Notes: generated from the sequence alone by a model not told the origin. Positions 6,437 to 14,870 are shown, counted from the stretch's first letter. The stretch is 29,939 nt of DNA from an uncultured Ruminococcus sp. (GCF_946187255.1 NZ_CAMHRZ010000004.1:1-29939); one strand, 5' to 3'. A program made the numbers and translations.

Positions 6437-7698
6437 GGCGTACACTGATCGAACGGACGGCTGCACTGCTGACGGCTTGTGCAGTATCATTCGGTATGTG
6501 CAGCTGCCATGAAAGACTGATCACAGAGGTAAAGGACGATGTGGAGATCAGTTTTTCGTGGTGGGGCGGCGATGAACGCAATGAGCGTACATTGAACGGA
6601 CTGAAGACCTTCAATAAGGAGACAGGTATATCTGTCAGACCGAGATATGCCGAATTCAGCGGATTTAAGGCTAAGATGGACACACAGGTATACACAGGCA
6701 CCGAAGCCGATGTTATGCAGCTCAATTATGACTGGCTGTATCAGTATACCTCACAGGGTGCCGAATTTATGGATCTTTCGCAGATGGATGAGATAGATCT
6801 CTCTACCTATCCCGAAAACAGCCTGAGATGCGGTAAGATAGACGGCAAGCAGCAGGCGATACCCTACGGGTTCAACACCACGACGTTCCTTTACAACAAG
6901 ACACTGCTGGACAGCTACGGTCTGGAGCCCCCCTCGACTTGGGATGATGTATTCGATGCGGCGGCACTCGTGCGGCGTGACGGTGTATACATACTGGGCA
7001 TGACGGACAAGTTCATGTGGCTTTCCTGCTGTGCGTATCTGGAACAGACTACGGGGCACAAGGTGTTCGATGAGAAGGGCGAGCTGGCGCTGACGAAGGA
7101 AGATCTTGAAGTGATGCTGGAGTTCAGCCGCAGGCTGCTTGATGAAAAGGTCACAAAGCTGCCCTCCGATTATGACCGCCGTGATTTTTCAATGCTGAGG
7201 ATGGCGGGTGCGGTATCATGGATCTCGGATTCGGGATTTTTTGAAAATGCCTCTGATGAGCTGAAAATGGAGCTGGTCATAGGTCCCACCATACTGGCGG
7301 ACAGCAGTGTCAGCTTCGGCTGGTACGAAAAGCCAACGGGTCTTTATGCGATAAAGAAGGATACAAGGCATCCCACCGAAGCGGGAGAACTGCTGAATTA
7401 TCTTATAAACGATGCGGATATGGCGGCAAGTCTGGGGATGTCAAAGGGTGTTCCCGTAAGCAGTGCTGCTGAGGAAGCGCTGGAAGCAAGAGGCTTGCTT
7501 GTCGGAGTGGAATACGAAGCCAACAAAAAGATGATGAACGAGGCAAGACTGACTACGATGGATCCTTCGCTGGAAAACAGCAGGCTGATCGAGATATTCA
7601 TGGATCAGGTCAACGGTATCTATTATAGAAGCTCGAATATAAAGCCCTCCGCAAACAGGGCGCTGGAAAAGATGAAGGCTGTAAAGCTGGGACAATAA
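6430..7698 (+). CDS. ABC-type solute-binding lipoprotein (family 1, sugar-binding type)
   Basis: 422 residues. A basic N-terminus and hydrophobic stretch lead to FGMCSC, with Cys24 or Cys26 as the probable lipid-modified residue. The mature protein opens with ISFSWWGGDERNERT, the usual first strand of extracellular family 1 solute-binding proteins, and has TWDDVFDAA and NYLINDADMAASLG segments typical of carbohydrate-binding members. It should sit on the outer face of the cytoplasmic membrane. No permease or ATPase gene follows; a terminator ends the unit at once. It overlaps the degenerate GGDEF sensor gene, so it probably presents a ligand to that sensor instead of, or besides, feeding a transporter. 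The ligand is not predictable here. ATG at 6430 is the only start placed well before the signal sequence. Confidence 0.88.
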   Translation: MVRRTLIERTAALLTACAVSFGMCSCHERLITEVKDDVEISFSWWGGDERNERTLNGLKTFNKETGISVRPRYAEFSGFKAKMDTQVYTGTEADVMQLNYDWLYQYTSQGAEFMDLSQMDEIDLSTYPENSLRCGKIDGKQQAIPYGFNTTTFLYNKTLLDSYGLEPPSTWDDVFDAAALVRRDGVYILGMTDKFMWLSCCAYLEQTTGHKVFDEKGELALTKEDLEVMLEFSRRLLDEKVTKLPSDYDRRDFSMLRMAGAVSWISDSGFFENASDELKMELVIGPTILADSSVSFGWYEKPTGLYAIKKDTRHPTEAGELLNYLINDADMAASLGMSKGVPVSSAAEEALEARGLLVGVEYEANKKMMNEARLTTMDPSLENSRLIEIFMDQVNGIYYRSSNIKPSANRALEKMKAVKLGQ

Positions 7699-7702
7699 AG
7701 AT

Positions 7703-7733
7703 ACGGGATATGCTGAGTGCATATCCCGTTTTT
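7703..7733 (+). terminator. Intrinsic terminator after the solute-binding protein gene
   Basis: A perfect 11-base-pair stem (ACGGGATATGC with GCATATCCCGT) and a five-base loop, followed by TTTTTG. It lies between convergent genes. On the minus strand the tract after the stem is weaker (ATCTTTATTG), but it could also stop the O-antigen-ligase-like transcript. Confidence 0.92.
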
Positions 7734-7757
7734 GTTATCTATACAAAATTTGTGCTG

Positions 7758-9338
7758 TTATTTTGCAGCCGACTTTTTCTGCGGACCCTTTACCGAGATG
7801 TCCCAGCAAAGTCCTGCTGCGATGAAGAATAGGTATGTGGCGCTGAACCAGGAGGTGTTGAACCATGCCTGCACCATGTATGCGAATACTGCGCTCAGAG
7901 ATGCAGCAGCTACCCAGTCGCCGTTGCCCTTCATGAAGGCAGCTACCAGCTTGAAGCCCTTGATCAGCGTTATCAGCAGGAAAAGACCTGTGGCGATAAG
8001 TGTGATCACGCCCTTCTGCATTGCATTGTCGAGGTACTCATTGTAACAGCGGTCCATTGTCAGGCTGTATTCGGAAATGTGATATATACCGTTGTCAGCA
8101 CCTACGCCGAATACGGGATTTTGTGAGATGACGTTCTGTGCGTCACCGAAAAGGTAATCGTAGATACTGCGGGTATCCGTATCTCTGTCGGTGATATTGT
8201 AGGTATAGTCATACCTTTCAAAAAGACCTACCGACCTTACCACATAGCTGTCGGTGAAGATTATCCTCTCATCATTGAAGTGTGCAGCTCCCGTGCCGAA
8301 CAATGCGCCTGCGGCAATGCCTGCGCATATAACGGGTATAAACACCGCAAGAGCGCTTTTCTCGCCCTTTGCAGCCTTGACTATCGCGATAACGGTGACT
8401 ATCGCAGCTGCGGCGCATATACATACCACGCCTGCCCATATCTTGCAAAGGCACGCTGCCGCAGCCATTACAGGTGCTGCGATGGTGTAGAGTATCCTGC
8501 GCTTTTTGTTATCGTCAAAAGCTGCACCCGCCAGTGCTATGGCGAAACCTATGGCTATCACTGCTGCCAGTGCATGGGGCGAAGTCAGGAAGCCCGAAGC
8601 TGCCTTGTCGGTGCTGTATATACCGAAAGAAGTACGGTTCTGCTCCATTGATACGAATACCTCACCCGCTGCAGCGTCTGCGGTATCCTCCACTGCGGGA
8701 CGGATGAACAGTATATCGAAGAAATTTTTGAAGATGCCCGATACTGACGGTACAACTTCCAGTATACCCACCACCGACTGGAGCGATGCGGCTGCCACGA
8801 TGAAATCGGCAAGGGACTTTTTCCTGTCCTTGTCGCTGAGTGCCGCTGCAACGGCAAAAAGTCCGAAACAGCCCGCAGTCATAAGGAAACCGTCGTATCT
8901 GCATATATATCCCAGCAGCGAGTCGTGCAGGCTTGCCGCTTTCAGTGAGGATACCAGTGTGAGCAGCATCACAACGAGGGGCACTGCCAGCAGACGGTTG
9001 TGAGCTATATCCACAAGCCCCTTCTGTCTTGCCACGTTGAATGCCAGATAGCCTACGCCGCCCGCCAGCATCACCATTGAAGCCGCGTAGAATATAAAGT
9101 TATCGCTCATATAACGGGGGACATCGCTGTCCTCCACATATATCTCGATAGTCTGTGTGTAGTATGCGGGTATCAGTATCAGTGTCACCACAGCGATAGC
9201 CAGCATACAGAAACGGCTGCACATACGCTGTGCGCCGTCAAAATCCATATTCAATATAAAATCCGATTTCTCGGTAGTACCGAACAGGTGTTTGTGCCCC
9301 TGATTCGGTATATCAACTCTTTTTTCCTTTTTAGCCAT
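7758..9338 (-). CDS. O-antigen ligase-like (Wzy family) polytopic membrane protein
   Basis: 526 residues with about twelve hydrophobic helices starting near residue 41. A large loop between residues of about 365 and 435 contains RSIYDYLFGDA, NPVFGVGADN and CYNEYLDNAMQKG, followed by a hydrophobic helix. This is the layout of the Wzy/WaaL polymerase-ligase family (PF04932), in which a conserved loop His or Asn sits before the helix. In Gram-positive bacteria such proteins polymerise or attach surface polysaccharide or teichuronic-type glycans. No other glycan genes adjoin it. The start at 9338 is chosen because GGAGG lies six bases upstream of MAKKEKR; an earlier ATG (9365) lacks a site. It follows rny on the same strand, with the rny terminator between them and no promoter of its own visible, so it may depend on read-through. 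Confidence 0.75.
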   Translation of the reverse strand: MAKKEKRVDIPNQGHKHLFGTTEKSDFILNMDFDGAQRMCSRFCMLAIAVVTLILIPAYYTQTIEIYVEDSDVPRYMSDNFIFYAASMVMLAGGVGYLAFNVARQKGLVDIAHNRLLAVPLVVMLLTLVSSLKAASLHDSLLGYICRYDGFLMTAGCFGLFAVAAALSDKDRKKSLADFIVAAASLQSVVGILEVVPSVSGIFKNFFDILFIRPAVEDTADAAAGEVFVSMEQNRTSFGIYSTDKAASGFLTSPHALAAVIAIGFAIALAGAAFDDNKKRRILYTIAAPVMAAAACLCKIWAGVVCICAAAAIVTVIAIVKAAKGEKSALAVFIPVICAGIAAGALFGTGAAHFNDERIIFTDSYVVRSVGLFERYDYTYNITDRDTDTRSIYDYLFGDAQNVISQNPVFGVGADNGIYHISEYSLTMDRCYNEYLDNAMQKGVITLIATGLFLLITLIKGFKLVAAFMKGNGDWVAAASLSAVFAYMVQAWFNTSWFSATYLFFIAAGLCWDISVKGPQKKSAAK

Positions 9339-9373
9339 TTTCAGCCTCCGCATATTCCCTTTCAAATACTGAT

Positions 9374-9405
9374 AAAAAAGGCGGACAGGTACTGCCCTGT
9401 CCGCC
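9374..9405 (-). terminator. Intrinsic terminator between rny and the O-antigen-ligase-like gene
   Basis: On the minus strand a perfect ten-base-pair stem (GGCGGACAGG with CCTGTCCGCC) and a six-base loop are followed by TTTTTT (9379-9374). It begins about 12 bases after the rny stop and ends 35 bases before the next start codon. Confidence 0.9.
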
Positions 9406-9416
9406 TACTTTAAGCC

Positions 9417-10982
9417 TTACTTGGCATACTCCACAACTCTGCTCTCTCTGATAAGGTTGACCTTGATCTGTCCGGGATAGTCCATCTCTGTCTCTATCCT
9501 CTTTGCGATCTCCCTTGCGACAAGTACCATCTTTTCGTCGTTGATCTTGTCGGGCTGTATCATTATCCTTACCTCTCGACCTGCCTGTATAGCGAAAGAT
9601 TTCTCTACGCCGTCGTAGGAAGTACAGATCTCTTCGAGCTTCTGAAGTCTCTTGATATAGTTTTCGTAGTTCTCGCTTCTTGCTCCGGGTCTTGCCGCGG
9701 AGATAGCGTCAGCCGCCTGTACCAGTGCCGCAACGACAGTCCTTGTCTCGACGTCACCGTGGTGAGCCTCGATGGCATGGATTATGTCGGGGCTCTCCTT
9801 GTACTTCTTGCATACATCTACGCCGATCTGTACATGAGAGCCTTCGATCTCATAGCTCAGCGCCTTGCCTATATCATGGAGCAGTCCTGCTCTTCTTGCA
9901 AGATTAGCGTCAACACCCAGCTCGGAAGCCATCATGCCTGCCAGATGTGCGACCTCGATGGAGTGGTTAAGTACGTTCTGGCGGTAGCTGGTGCGGAACC
10001 TCAGTCTTCCCAGCAGTTTGATGAGCTCGTGATTAAGACCGTGAACATTGGTCTCCAGTACGGCTCTTTCGCCCTCCTGCTTGATCTTGAGTTCAACTTC
10101 TCTCTTGGCTTTTTCTACCATTTCCTCGATGCGGGTGGGGTGGATTCGTCCGTCCTGGATGAGCTTTTCAAGCGCTATCCTTGCGACCTCACGCCTTACC
10201 TGATCGAAGCACGAAATGGTGATAGCCTCAGGGGTATCGTCGATGATGAGGTCAACGCCCGTGAGGGTCTCGATGGTGCGGATATTACGTCCTTCACGTC
10301 CGATTATCCTGCCCTTCATCTCATCGTTCGGCAGTGCCACTACGGATACCGCAGTTTCGGATACCTGATCTGCCGCACATCTTGCGATAGCCAGAGAGAT
10401 ATACTGCCTTGCCTTTGCATCGCACTCGTCCTTGATCTGCGACTCATAGTTAGCCACCTTGACAGCCTTCTCGTGTACCAGATCGCCCTCCAGCTGTGCC
10501 AGCAGGTATTCCTTCGCCTGCTCCACCGTCAGCCCGGAGATCTTCTCCAGCATATCCAGCTGTGAATGCTTGATACGTTCTGCCTCAGCCACCTTCTCGT
10601 CGGCGGACTTCAGCTTCTTCTGAAGTGTTTCCTCCTTCTTCTCCAGATTATCCAGCTTCTTGTCGATGCTCTCTTCCTTCTGCTGGATGCGTCTTTCCTG
10701 TCTGGATACCTCACTTCTTCTTTCCTTCAGCTCTTTTTCAGTCTCCTGGCGGGACTTGTGTATTTCGTCCTTTGCTTCCACCAATGCACTCTTTTTAAGG
10801 GTCTCCGCGTTTTTCTTCGCTTCCTCCACTATCTTTTCGGCTTCTGCCTCCGCCGAGCCTATTGCTGCTTCGGCAGTTTCCTTACGATAGTCGATGCCCT
10901 TCTTAAAACAAATGTAGCCACTGACAGCCGCGCCAAGAACAAGAGCCACTACACAAAGACCGATCGCTAAACCAATACCCAT
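9417..10982 (-). CDS. rny: Ribonuclease Y
   Basis: RNase Y is the membrane-bound endoribonuclease that starts mRNA decay in many Firmicutes. The 521 residues match the family length. Order: one transmembrane helix (4-24), a long charged coiled coil (about 35-165), a KH RNA-binding domain with GRIIGREGRN at 224-233, and an HD domain with HDIGKA at 369-374 (metal-binding His369 and Asp370) plus HHGD at 407-410. The start at 10982 has AAGGAGG about ten bases upstream; an in-frame extension to 11033 adds a non-conserved leader. It has its own promoter near 11165-11193 and a leader of roughly 175 bases. A terminator follows at once. Confidence 0.97.
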   Translation of the reverse strand: MGIGLAIGLCVVALVLGAAVSGYICFKKGIDYRKETAEAAIGSAEAEAEKIVEEAKKNAETLKKSALVEAKDEIHKSRQETEKELKERRSEVSRQERRIQQKEESIDKKLDNLEKKEETLQKKLKSADEKVAEAERIKHSQLDMLEKISGLTVEQAKEYLLAQLEGDLVHEKAVKVANYESQIKDECDAKARQYISLAIARCAADQVSETAVSVVALPNDEMKGRIIGREGRNIRTIETLTGVDLIIDDTPEAITISCFDQVRREVARIALEKLIQDGRIHPTRIEEMVEKAKREVELKIKQEGERAVLETNVHGLNHELIKLLGRLRFRTSYRQNVLNHSIEVAHLAGMMASELGVDANLARRAGLLHDIGKALSYEIEGSHVQIGVDVCKKYKESPDIIHAIEAHHGDVETRTVVAALVQAADAISAARPGARSENYENYIKRLQKLEEICTSYDGVEKSFAIQAGREVRIMIQPDKINDEKMVLVAREIAKRIETEMDYPGQIKVNLIRESRVVEYAK

Positions 10983-11093
10983 TGTATAGCATTCCTCCTT
11001 CTTGAAAGTACAGAGCCCTTCCCTGAAAGACACACCCTGTATCTTCGGAAAAGCCTCTGCCCGATATTAAATTGTAAAGATACATATAGCATG

Positions 11094-11167
11094 AATAGTA
11101 TTATGGTAAACTGCCTCCGCCGGCTTGCTTGGGCAGACCGATAAAAATTATAATGCATAATACTATT
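11094..11167. repeat. Inverted repeat spanning the rny leader and promoter
   Basis: AATAGTATTAT (11094-11104) and its exact reverse complement ATAATACTATT (11157-11167) flank 52 bases. The second arm overlaps the rny -10 box, so the pair could be a looping operator. Only 11 bases match, in an AT-rich stretch, so chance is possible. Confidence 0.4.
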
Positions 11168-11193
11168 GTATAACAAAACGCCGAAAATGTCAA
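11165..11193 (-). promoter_or_regulatory. Promoter of rny
   Basis: On the minus strand TTGACA (11193-11188), a 17-base spacer and TACAAT (11170-11165). The inferred start near 11158 gives a leader of about 175 bases before the ATG at 10982. It diverges from the T-box promoter about 60 bases away. Confidence 0.85.
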
Positions 11194-11255
11194 GGTGTTT
11201 TTTATATATTCTGCCAAAAAAATAATTTTTTTTCTGAAAGCCCCAAAAATCCCCC

Positions 11256-11284
11256 TTGACAAAAGGTTTAAAGAGTGCTATCAT
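11256..11284 (+). promoter_or_regulatory. Promoter of the T-box operon
   Basis: TTGACA (11256-11261), a 17-base spacer and TATCAT (11279-11284). Transcription should begin near 11291, at the 5' edge of the T-box leader. Confidence 0.85.
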
Positions 11285-11290
11285 AGTTGT

Positions 11291-11542
11291 ACGATAATTT
11301 AAAACGATGACGGGGAAGCCGTATGGCACATAAAAAACGCATCACAGAGAGTTCCGCAGTATGCTGAAAGCGGGACAGCGCAAAGCTGTTCGGACACCGC
11401 CCCCGAGTGCGTCCAATAAACGCCGCAGTTCTGCGTTAAAGACGAAATGAGGCACACTGCCGTATTGACGGTGCTGTGCAGATCCGGGTGGAACCACGTT
11501 TATAACGTCCCGTGAGAGATATTCTCTCACGGGACTTTTTTT
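11291..11542 (+). promoter_or_regulatory. T-box riboswitch leader (probable threonine specificity)
   Basis: T-box leaders sense uncharged tRNA and let transcription pass when the cognate amino acid is short. The T-box consensus is present as GGGTGGAACCACG (11486-11498), which would pair with the tRNA acceptor end. A stem-I-like segment with AGAGAG near 11346 and GCTGAAAGC near 11363 lies upstream. A candidate specifier ACC (Thr) sits at 11396-11398, just before a CCCGAGTGC element. A strong terminator closes the leader. The threonine assignment rests on the ACC triplet and on thrS downstream; the exact specifier register was not folded. The first two genes behind it are not synthetases. Confidence 0.9.
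11507..11542 (+). terminator. Regulated terminator of the T-box leader
   Basis: A perfect 13-base-pair stem (GTCCCGTGAGAGA with TCTCTCACGGGAC) and a three-base loop, followed by seven T. The left arm would compete with the antiterminator that contains the T-box motif. Confidence 0.93.
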
Positions 11543-11683
11543 CGCGCAGAGGCGGGCTGATGATGGTGATGTATCCTGTATAAGCACCGCCTGCTCGGTG
11601 CTGAATACATATAAAAAATATCATAAAAGCGAGATGGGCGTAATGCTCATCGTGCGGACAAGGGAACAAGGAGGATAAGCGGA

Positions 11684-12076
11684 ATGAAAAACAGAAAGAC
11701 CTTTGCGATGATATGCTATGTGGTATGCATCATTGCCTGTCTTGCGGCGGGTGTGGTGTCACTCATGGCATTCACGCAGAAGATCACATACACACTCGGC
11801 TTTTTGCTGTTTGTGCCTATATGGATAGGCTCGTACTGGTTCCTGAGCTTCTTCAATGCGCTCAGCCGCGAGAAGAACGGCAAAAAGGTGAAGTATGTAG
11901 TGAAAAAATCGCTGACCAAGGGGCTCAGCATGACAGCGAATATATTAAGCGTACTGCTGCTGTGTTTCTGGGTATATGCGTATATTTTCAGAGTGCTCCC
12001 CGCGAACACGGGCAGCAGCGGCAAGGAAGCTAAAAAGGCTGCCGCAGTTCAGACATACGTTACAGCCATAAGATGA
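11684..12076 (+). CDS. Small membrane protein of unknown function
   Basis: 130 residues with three hydrophobic helices at about 8-30, 36-56 and 82-104, a basic stretch between the second and third (REKNGKKVKYVVKK), and a lysine- and alanine-rich tail. I do not recognise a family. The start at 11684 follows AAGGAGG by nine bases. It is the first gene after the T-box terminator and is nearly contiguous with the SUFU-domain gene (11 bases between stop and start), so its expression should rise with tRNA uncharging. The 140 bases between the terminator and this gene hold only a short hairpin (GCACCG with CGGTGC at 11584-11601). Confidence 0.75.
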   Translation: MKNRKTFAMICYVVCIIACLAAGVVSLMAFTQKITYTLGFLLFVPIWIGSYWFLSFFNALSREKNGKKVKYVVKKSLTKGLSMTANILSVLLLCFWVYAYIFRVLPANTGSSGKEAKKAAAVQTYVTAIR

Positions 12077-12087
12077 GGAGGGATAAC

Positions 12088-12714
12088 ATGGCAGACGAGA
12101 CAGAGCGCGCTCCCGGCTGGGACGCGATAACCGAAGAATTTGAAAGAGTATATCCGGGACAGACAAATCCCAAGCATTATGGTACTATAGTACCAATGTA
12201 TCTTGGCGGGAACGATCCGCTGGACGGCATAAGCATATACGACGGCGGAGATTTCTGGCATTTTGTCAGCTACGGTCTCACCGAGCTGTACGAGAAGGAA
12301 AGTGAGGACGAGGAGTGGAGCGGCTACGGCTTTGAGCTGACCTTCAAGCTGAAAAAAGGCTGCTACGATCCCGACAACGAGGAGAACGAGCTCAAATCGG
12401 TGGCGGGGATACTCCAGCAGGTGGCGAAGATAACTTTCAATAACGGGGATATCTTCCAGAACAACGAGTATATCTACACGGGACAGACCGCAGGTATCGA
12501 CTACAATCAGAAGTCGGCGCTGACAGGATTTATATGCATAAACGACCCGACGGTCAATACTCTGCATACCGAGTTCGGCACGGTCGAGTTCATCGAGCTT
12601 ATCGGCATGACCGATGCGGAGCTGAAAACTCTGGGCTCCCACGACAGCGTAGCCGAGATCTACAAAAAGCTGGGCAGCGATGTGACGGATTATAACAGAA
12701 GCTCGATAGTATAA
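12088..12714 (+). CDS. Suppressor-of-fused (SUFU) domain protein
   Basis: 208 residues. The sequence shows the bacterial SUFU layout (PF05076): PGWDAITEEFERVYP at the start, then HYGTIVPMYLGGNDPLDGISIYDGG split across 28-55, a WHFVSYGLTELYEKE element and a YGFELTFKL strand, with ILQQVAKITFNNGDIF and the family's LIGMTDAEL near 174-182. Bacterial members are found as solo proteins and as immunity proteins beside polymorphic toxins; no toxin gene is visible here. ATG at 12088 is preferred over 12073 because AGGAGGG lies five bases upstream. It stands between a T-box leader and thrS, an unusual place for the family. No signal peptide, so cytoplasmic. Confidence 0.85.
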   Translation: MADETERAPGWDAITEEFERVYPGQTNPKHYGTIVPMYLGGNDPLDGISIYDGGDFWHFVSYGLTELYEKESEDEEWSGYGFELTFKLKKGCYDPDNEENELKSVAGILQQVAKITFNNGDIFQNNEYIYTGQTAGIDYNQKSALTGFICINDPTVNTLHTEFGTVEFIELIGMTDAELKTLGSHDSVAEIYKKLGSDVTDYNRSSIV

Positions 12715-12817
12715 CAGTAAGAATAACAAAAGCCTGCGGGTGGGCGGGCGGGACGCAGTTTTCTGTCAGAAAAGCCCGATGCTCCCGCAGATGGTATAAT
12801 TGAAAGGCGGAATAATA

Positions 12818-14761
12818 ATGATAAAGCTGACGTTAAAGGACGGCTCCGTTAGGGAGATAGAGCAGGCAATGCCTGCAAGCGAGATAGTAAAAGGCATCGG
12901 CATGGGTCTTTACAAGGCAGCCTGCGTTGTAAAGATAAACGGCGAGATCAAGGATCTGCGCACTGTTATCGACAGTGACTGCGAGTTTGAAGTACTGACC
13001 TTTGATTCAAAGGCAGGCAAGGAGACTTTCTGGCATACTGCTTCTCACCTGCTGGCGCAGGCAGTAAAGAACCTTTACCCCGATGCTAAGCTGGGCAGAG
13101 GTCCCGCTACCGAGAACGGTTTCTACTATGATTTTGAGGTAGAGAAGCCCTTTACTCCCGCTGACCTGGACAAGATCCAGGCTGAGATGAAGCGTCTTGC
13201 AAAGGAAGGCAATGAGCTTGAAAGGTTTGAACTTTCCCGCGATGAGGCTGTAAAGCTGATGGAGGAAAGAAATGAGAAGTACAAGCTCGAGCTGATAGAC
13301 AAGCACGACAGCAAGGGCGAGAAGCTCTCCTTCTACAAGCAGGGCGATTTCGTTGACCTCTGCGCAGGTCCCCATATAATGAGCGTGGCTCCCATAAAGG
13401 CTGTAAAGCTGACTCAGTGTACGGGCGCTTACTGGGGCAAGGCTGAGGACGGTATACAGATGTCCCGTATCTACGGCACAGCTTACCCTAAGGCTTCCAT
13501 GCTGGAAGAGCATCTGAAAGCTATGGAGGAAGCAAAGCTGCGTGACCACAACAAGCTGGGCAGAGAGCTGGAATACTTCACAACTGTTGACTACATCGGT
13601 CAGGGTCTGCCTATCATGCTGCCTAAGGGCGCAAAGGTGATACAGACTCTCCAGAGATGGATAGAGGACGAGGAGTACAAGCGCGGCTATCAGCTGACAA
13701 AAACTCCTTTCATGGCAAAGCGCGACCTTTACAAGATCTCCGGTCACTGGGATCACTACAGAGACGGTATGTTCATACTGGGCGACCCCGATGACGAGAC
13801 AAAGGAATGCTTCGCACTCCGTCCTATGACTTGTCCTTTCCAGTATCAGGTATTCCTGAACAGAAAGCGTTCTTACAGAGATCTGCCTATGAGACTGGGC
13901 GAGACTTCCACACTGTTCCGTAACGAGGACAGCGGTGAGATGCACGGTCTTATCAGAGTAAGACAGTTCACTATCTCCGAGGGTCATCTGATACTTCGCC
14001 CCGAACAGCTTGAAGAAGAGTTCCGCGGCTGTCTCGACCTTGCAAATTACTGCCTTGAAACGCTGGGTCTTGCAGAGGACGTAAGCTACCGTTTCTCTCA
14101 GTGGGATCCCAACAGAACGGACAAGTACGAGGGTACTCCCGAACAGTGGGACGAAGCTCAGGGCACAATGAAGAAGATACTGGACAACATCGGTCTTGAT
14201 TACGAAATAGGTATCGATGAAGCTGCTTTCTACGGTCCTAAGCTGGATATCCAGATCAAGAACGTATTTGGCAAGGAAGATACTCTCATCACCATACAGA
14301 TAGATATGCTGCTGTCGAAGAAGTTCGGCATGGAGTATGTGGACAAGGACGGCAAGATGCGCAATCCTTATATCATCCACAGAACTTCAATGGGCTGCTA
14401 CGAGAGAACTCTGGCACTGCTGATAGAGAAGTACGCAGGCGTGCTCCCCCTGTGGATGGCACCCGAGCAGGTACGCATACTGCCCATCAAGCCCGAGCAC
14501 AACGACTACGCTTACGACCTCTGCGACAAGATGCGCGCTCTCGGCATGAGAGTTGAGGTAGATGCCGAAGACGACAACATCGGTCCCAAGATCAAGCAGG
14601 CAAGATTTGACAGAGTGCCCTATATGTTCATCGTTGGTGACAACGAGGTCAAGGATGGCACTGTAACGGTACGTTCGAGAAAAGAGGGCGAACTGCCCGC
14701 AATGCCCGCAGACGATGCTATCGCAAAGCTGAAGGAAGAGATAGATACAAAGGCTAAGTAA
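12818..14761 (+). CDS. thrS: Threonyl-tRNA synthetase
   Basis: ThrRS charges tRNA-Thr. The 647 residues show the full order: an N-terminal TGS domain, the editing domain (HTASHLLAQAV and DFVDLCAGPH, the HxxxH and CxxxH zinc-like set), the class II catalytic core and the anticodon-binding domain (VRILPIKPEH onward). The three zinc ligands of the core can be placed: Cys in RPMTCPFQ, His in ISEGHL and His in IIHRTSMG. The usual CPGH after the first ligand reads CPFQ, a variant form of the motif. ATG at 12818 is chosen over a TTG at 12800 because AAAGGCGG lies just upstream of it. The gene lies 103 bases after the SUFU gene and is the likely main target of the T-box. An extended -10 look-alike (TGGTATAAT, 12792-12800) lies too close to the start to be trusted. 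Confidence 0.97.
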   Translation: MIKLTLKDGSVREIEQAMPASEIVKGIGMGLYKAACVVKINGEIKDLRTVIDSDCEFEVLTFDSKAGKETFWHTASHLLAQAVKNLYPDAKLGRGPATENGFYYDFEVEKPFTPADLDKIQAEMKRLAKEGNELERFELSRDEAVKLMEERNEKYKLELIDKHDSKGEKLSFYKQGDFVDLCAGPHIMSVAPIKAVKLTQCTGAYWGKAEDGIQMSRIYGTAYPKASMLEEHLKAMEEAKLRDHNKLGRELEYFTTVDYIGQGLPIMLPKGAKVIQTLQRWIEDEEYKRGYQLTKTPFMAKRDLYKISGHWDHYRDGMFILGDPDDETKECFALRPMTCPFQYQVFLNRKRSYRDLPMRLGETSTLFRNEDSGEMHGLIRVRQFTISEGHLILRPEQLEEEFRGCLDLANYCLETLGLAEDVSYRFSQWDPNRTDKYEGTPEQWDEAQGTMKKILDNIGLDYEIGIDEAAFYGPKLDIQIKNVFGKEDTLITIQIDMLLSKKFGMEYVDKDGKMRNPYIIHRTSMGCYERTLALLIEKYAGVLPLWMAPEQVRILPIKPEHNDYAYDLCDKMRALGMRVEVDAEDDNIGPKIKQARFDRVPYMFIVGDNEVKDGTVTVRSRKEGELPAMPADDAIAKLKEEIDTKAK

Positions 14762-14794
14762 TATGTATCTTCTCCTGCATTAAGAGAAATATAT

Positions 14795-14833
14795 GCCGCA
14801 GTGTTTCCGTACTGAAAACGGAAATGCTGCGGC
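14795..14833 (+). terminator. Hairpin after thrS, weak terminator
   Basis: GCCGCAG then TTTCCGT pair with ACGGAAA then CTGCGGC across a seven-base loop, with one internal two-base mismatch. Only TCATTATATT follows, so termination may be partial or the stem may protect the mRNA end. Confidence 0.5.
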
Positions 14834-14841
14834 TCATTATA

Positions 14842-14870
14842 TTGACGGAGAAACGAATGTGTGCTATGAT
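14842..14870 (+). promoter_or_regulatory. Promoter of the flavoprotein gene
   Basis: TTGACG (14842-14847), a 17-base spacer and TATGAT (14865-14870). The inferred start near 14877 gives a leader of about 27 bases. Confidence 0.8.

Noticed and set aside
12792..12800. Extended -10 look-alike TGGTATAAT before thrS
   Set aside because: It is only 18 bases from the start codon, so its transcript would cut the ribosome binding site; no -35 is present.
13007..14380. 457-codon minus-strand frame
   Set aside because: It lies wholly opposite thrS and matches no motif; it is a shadow of biased codon use.
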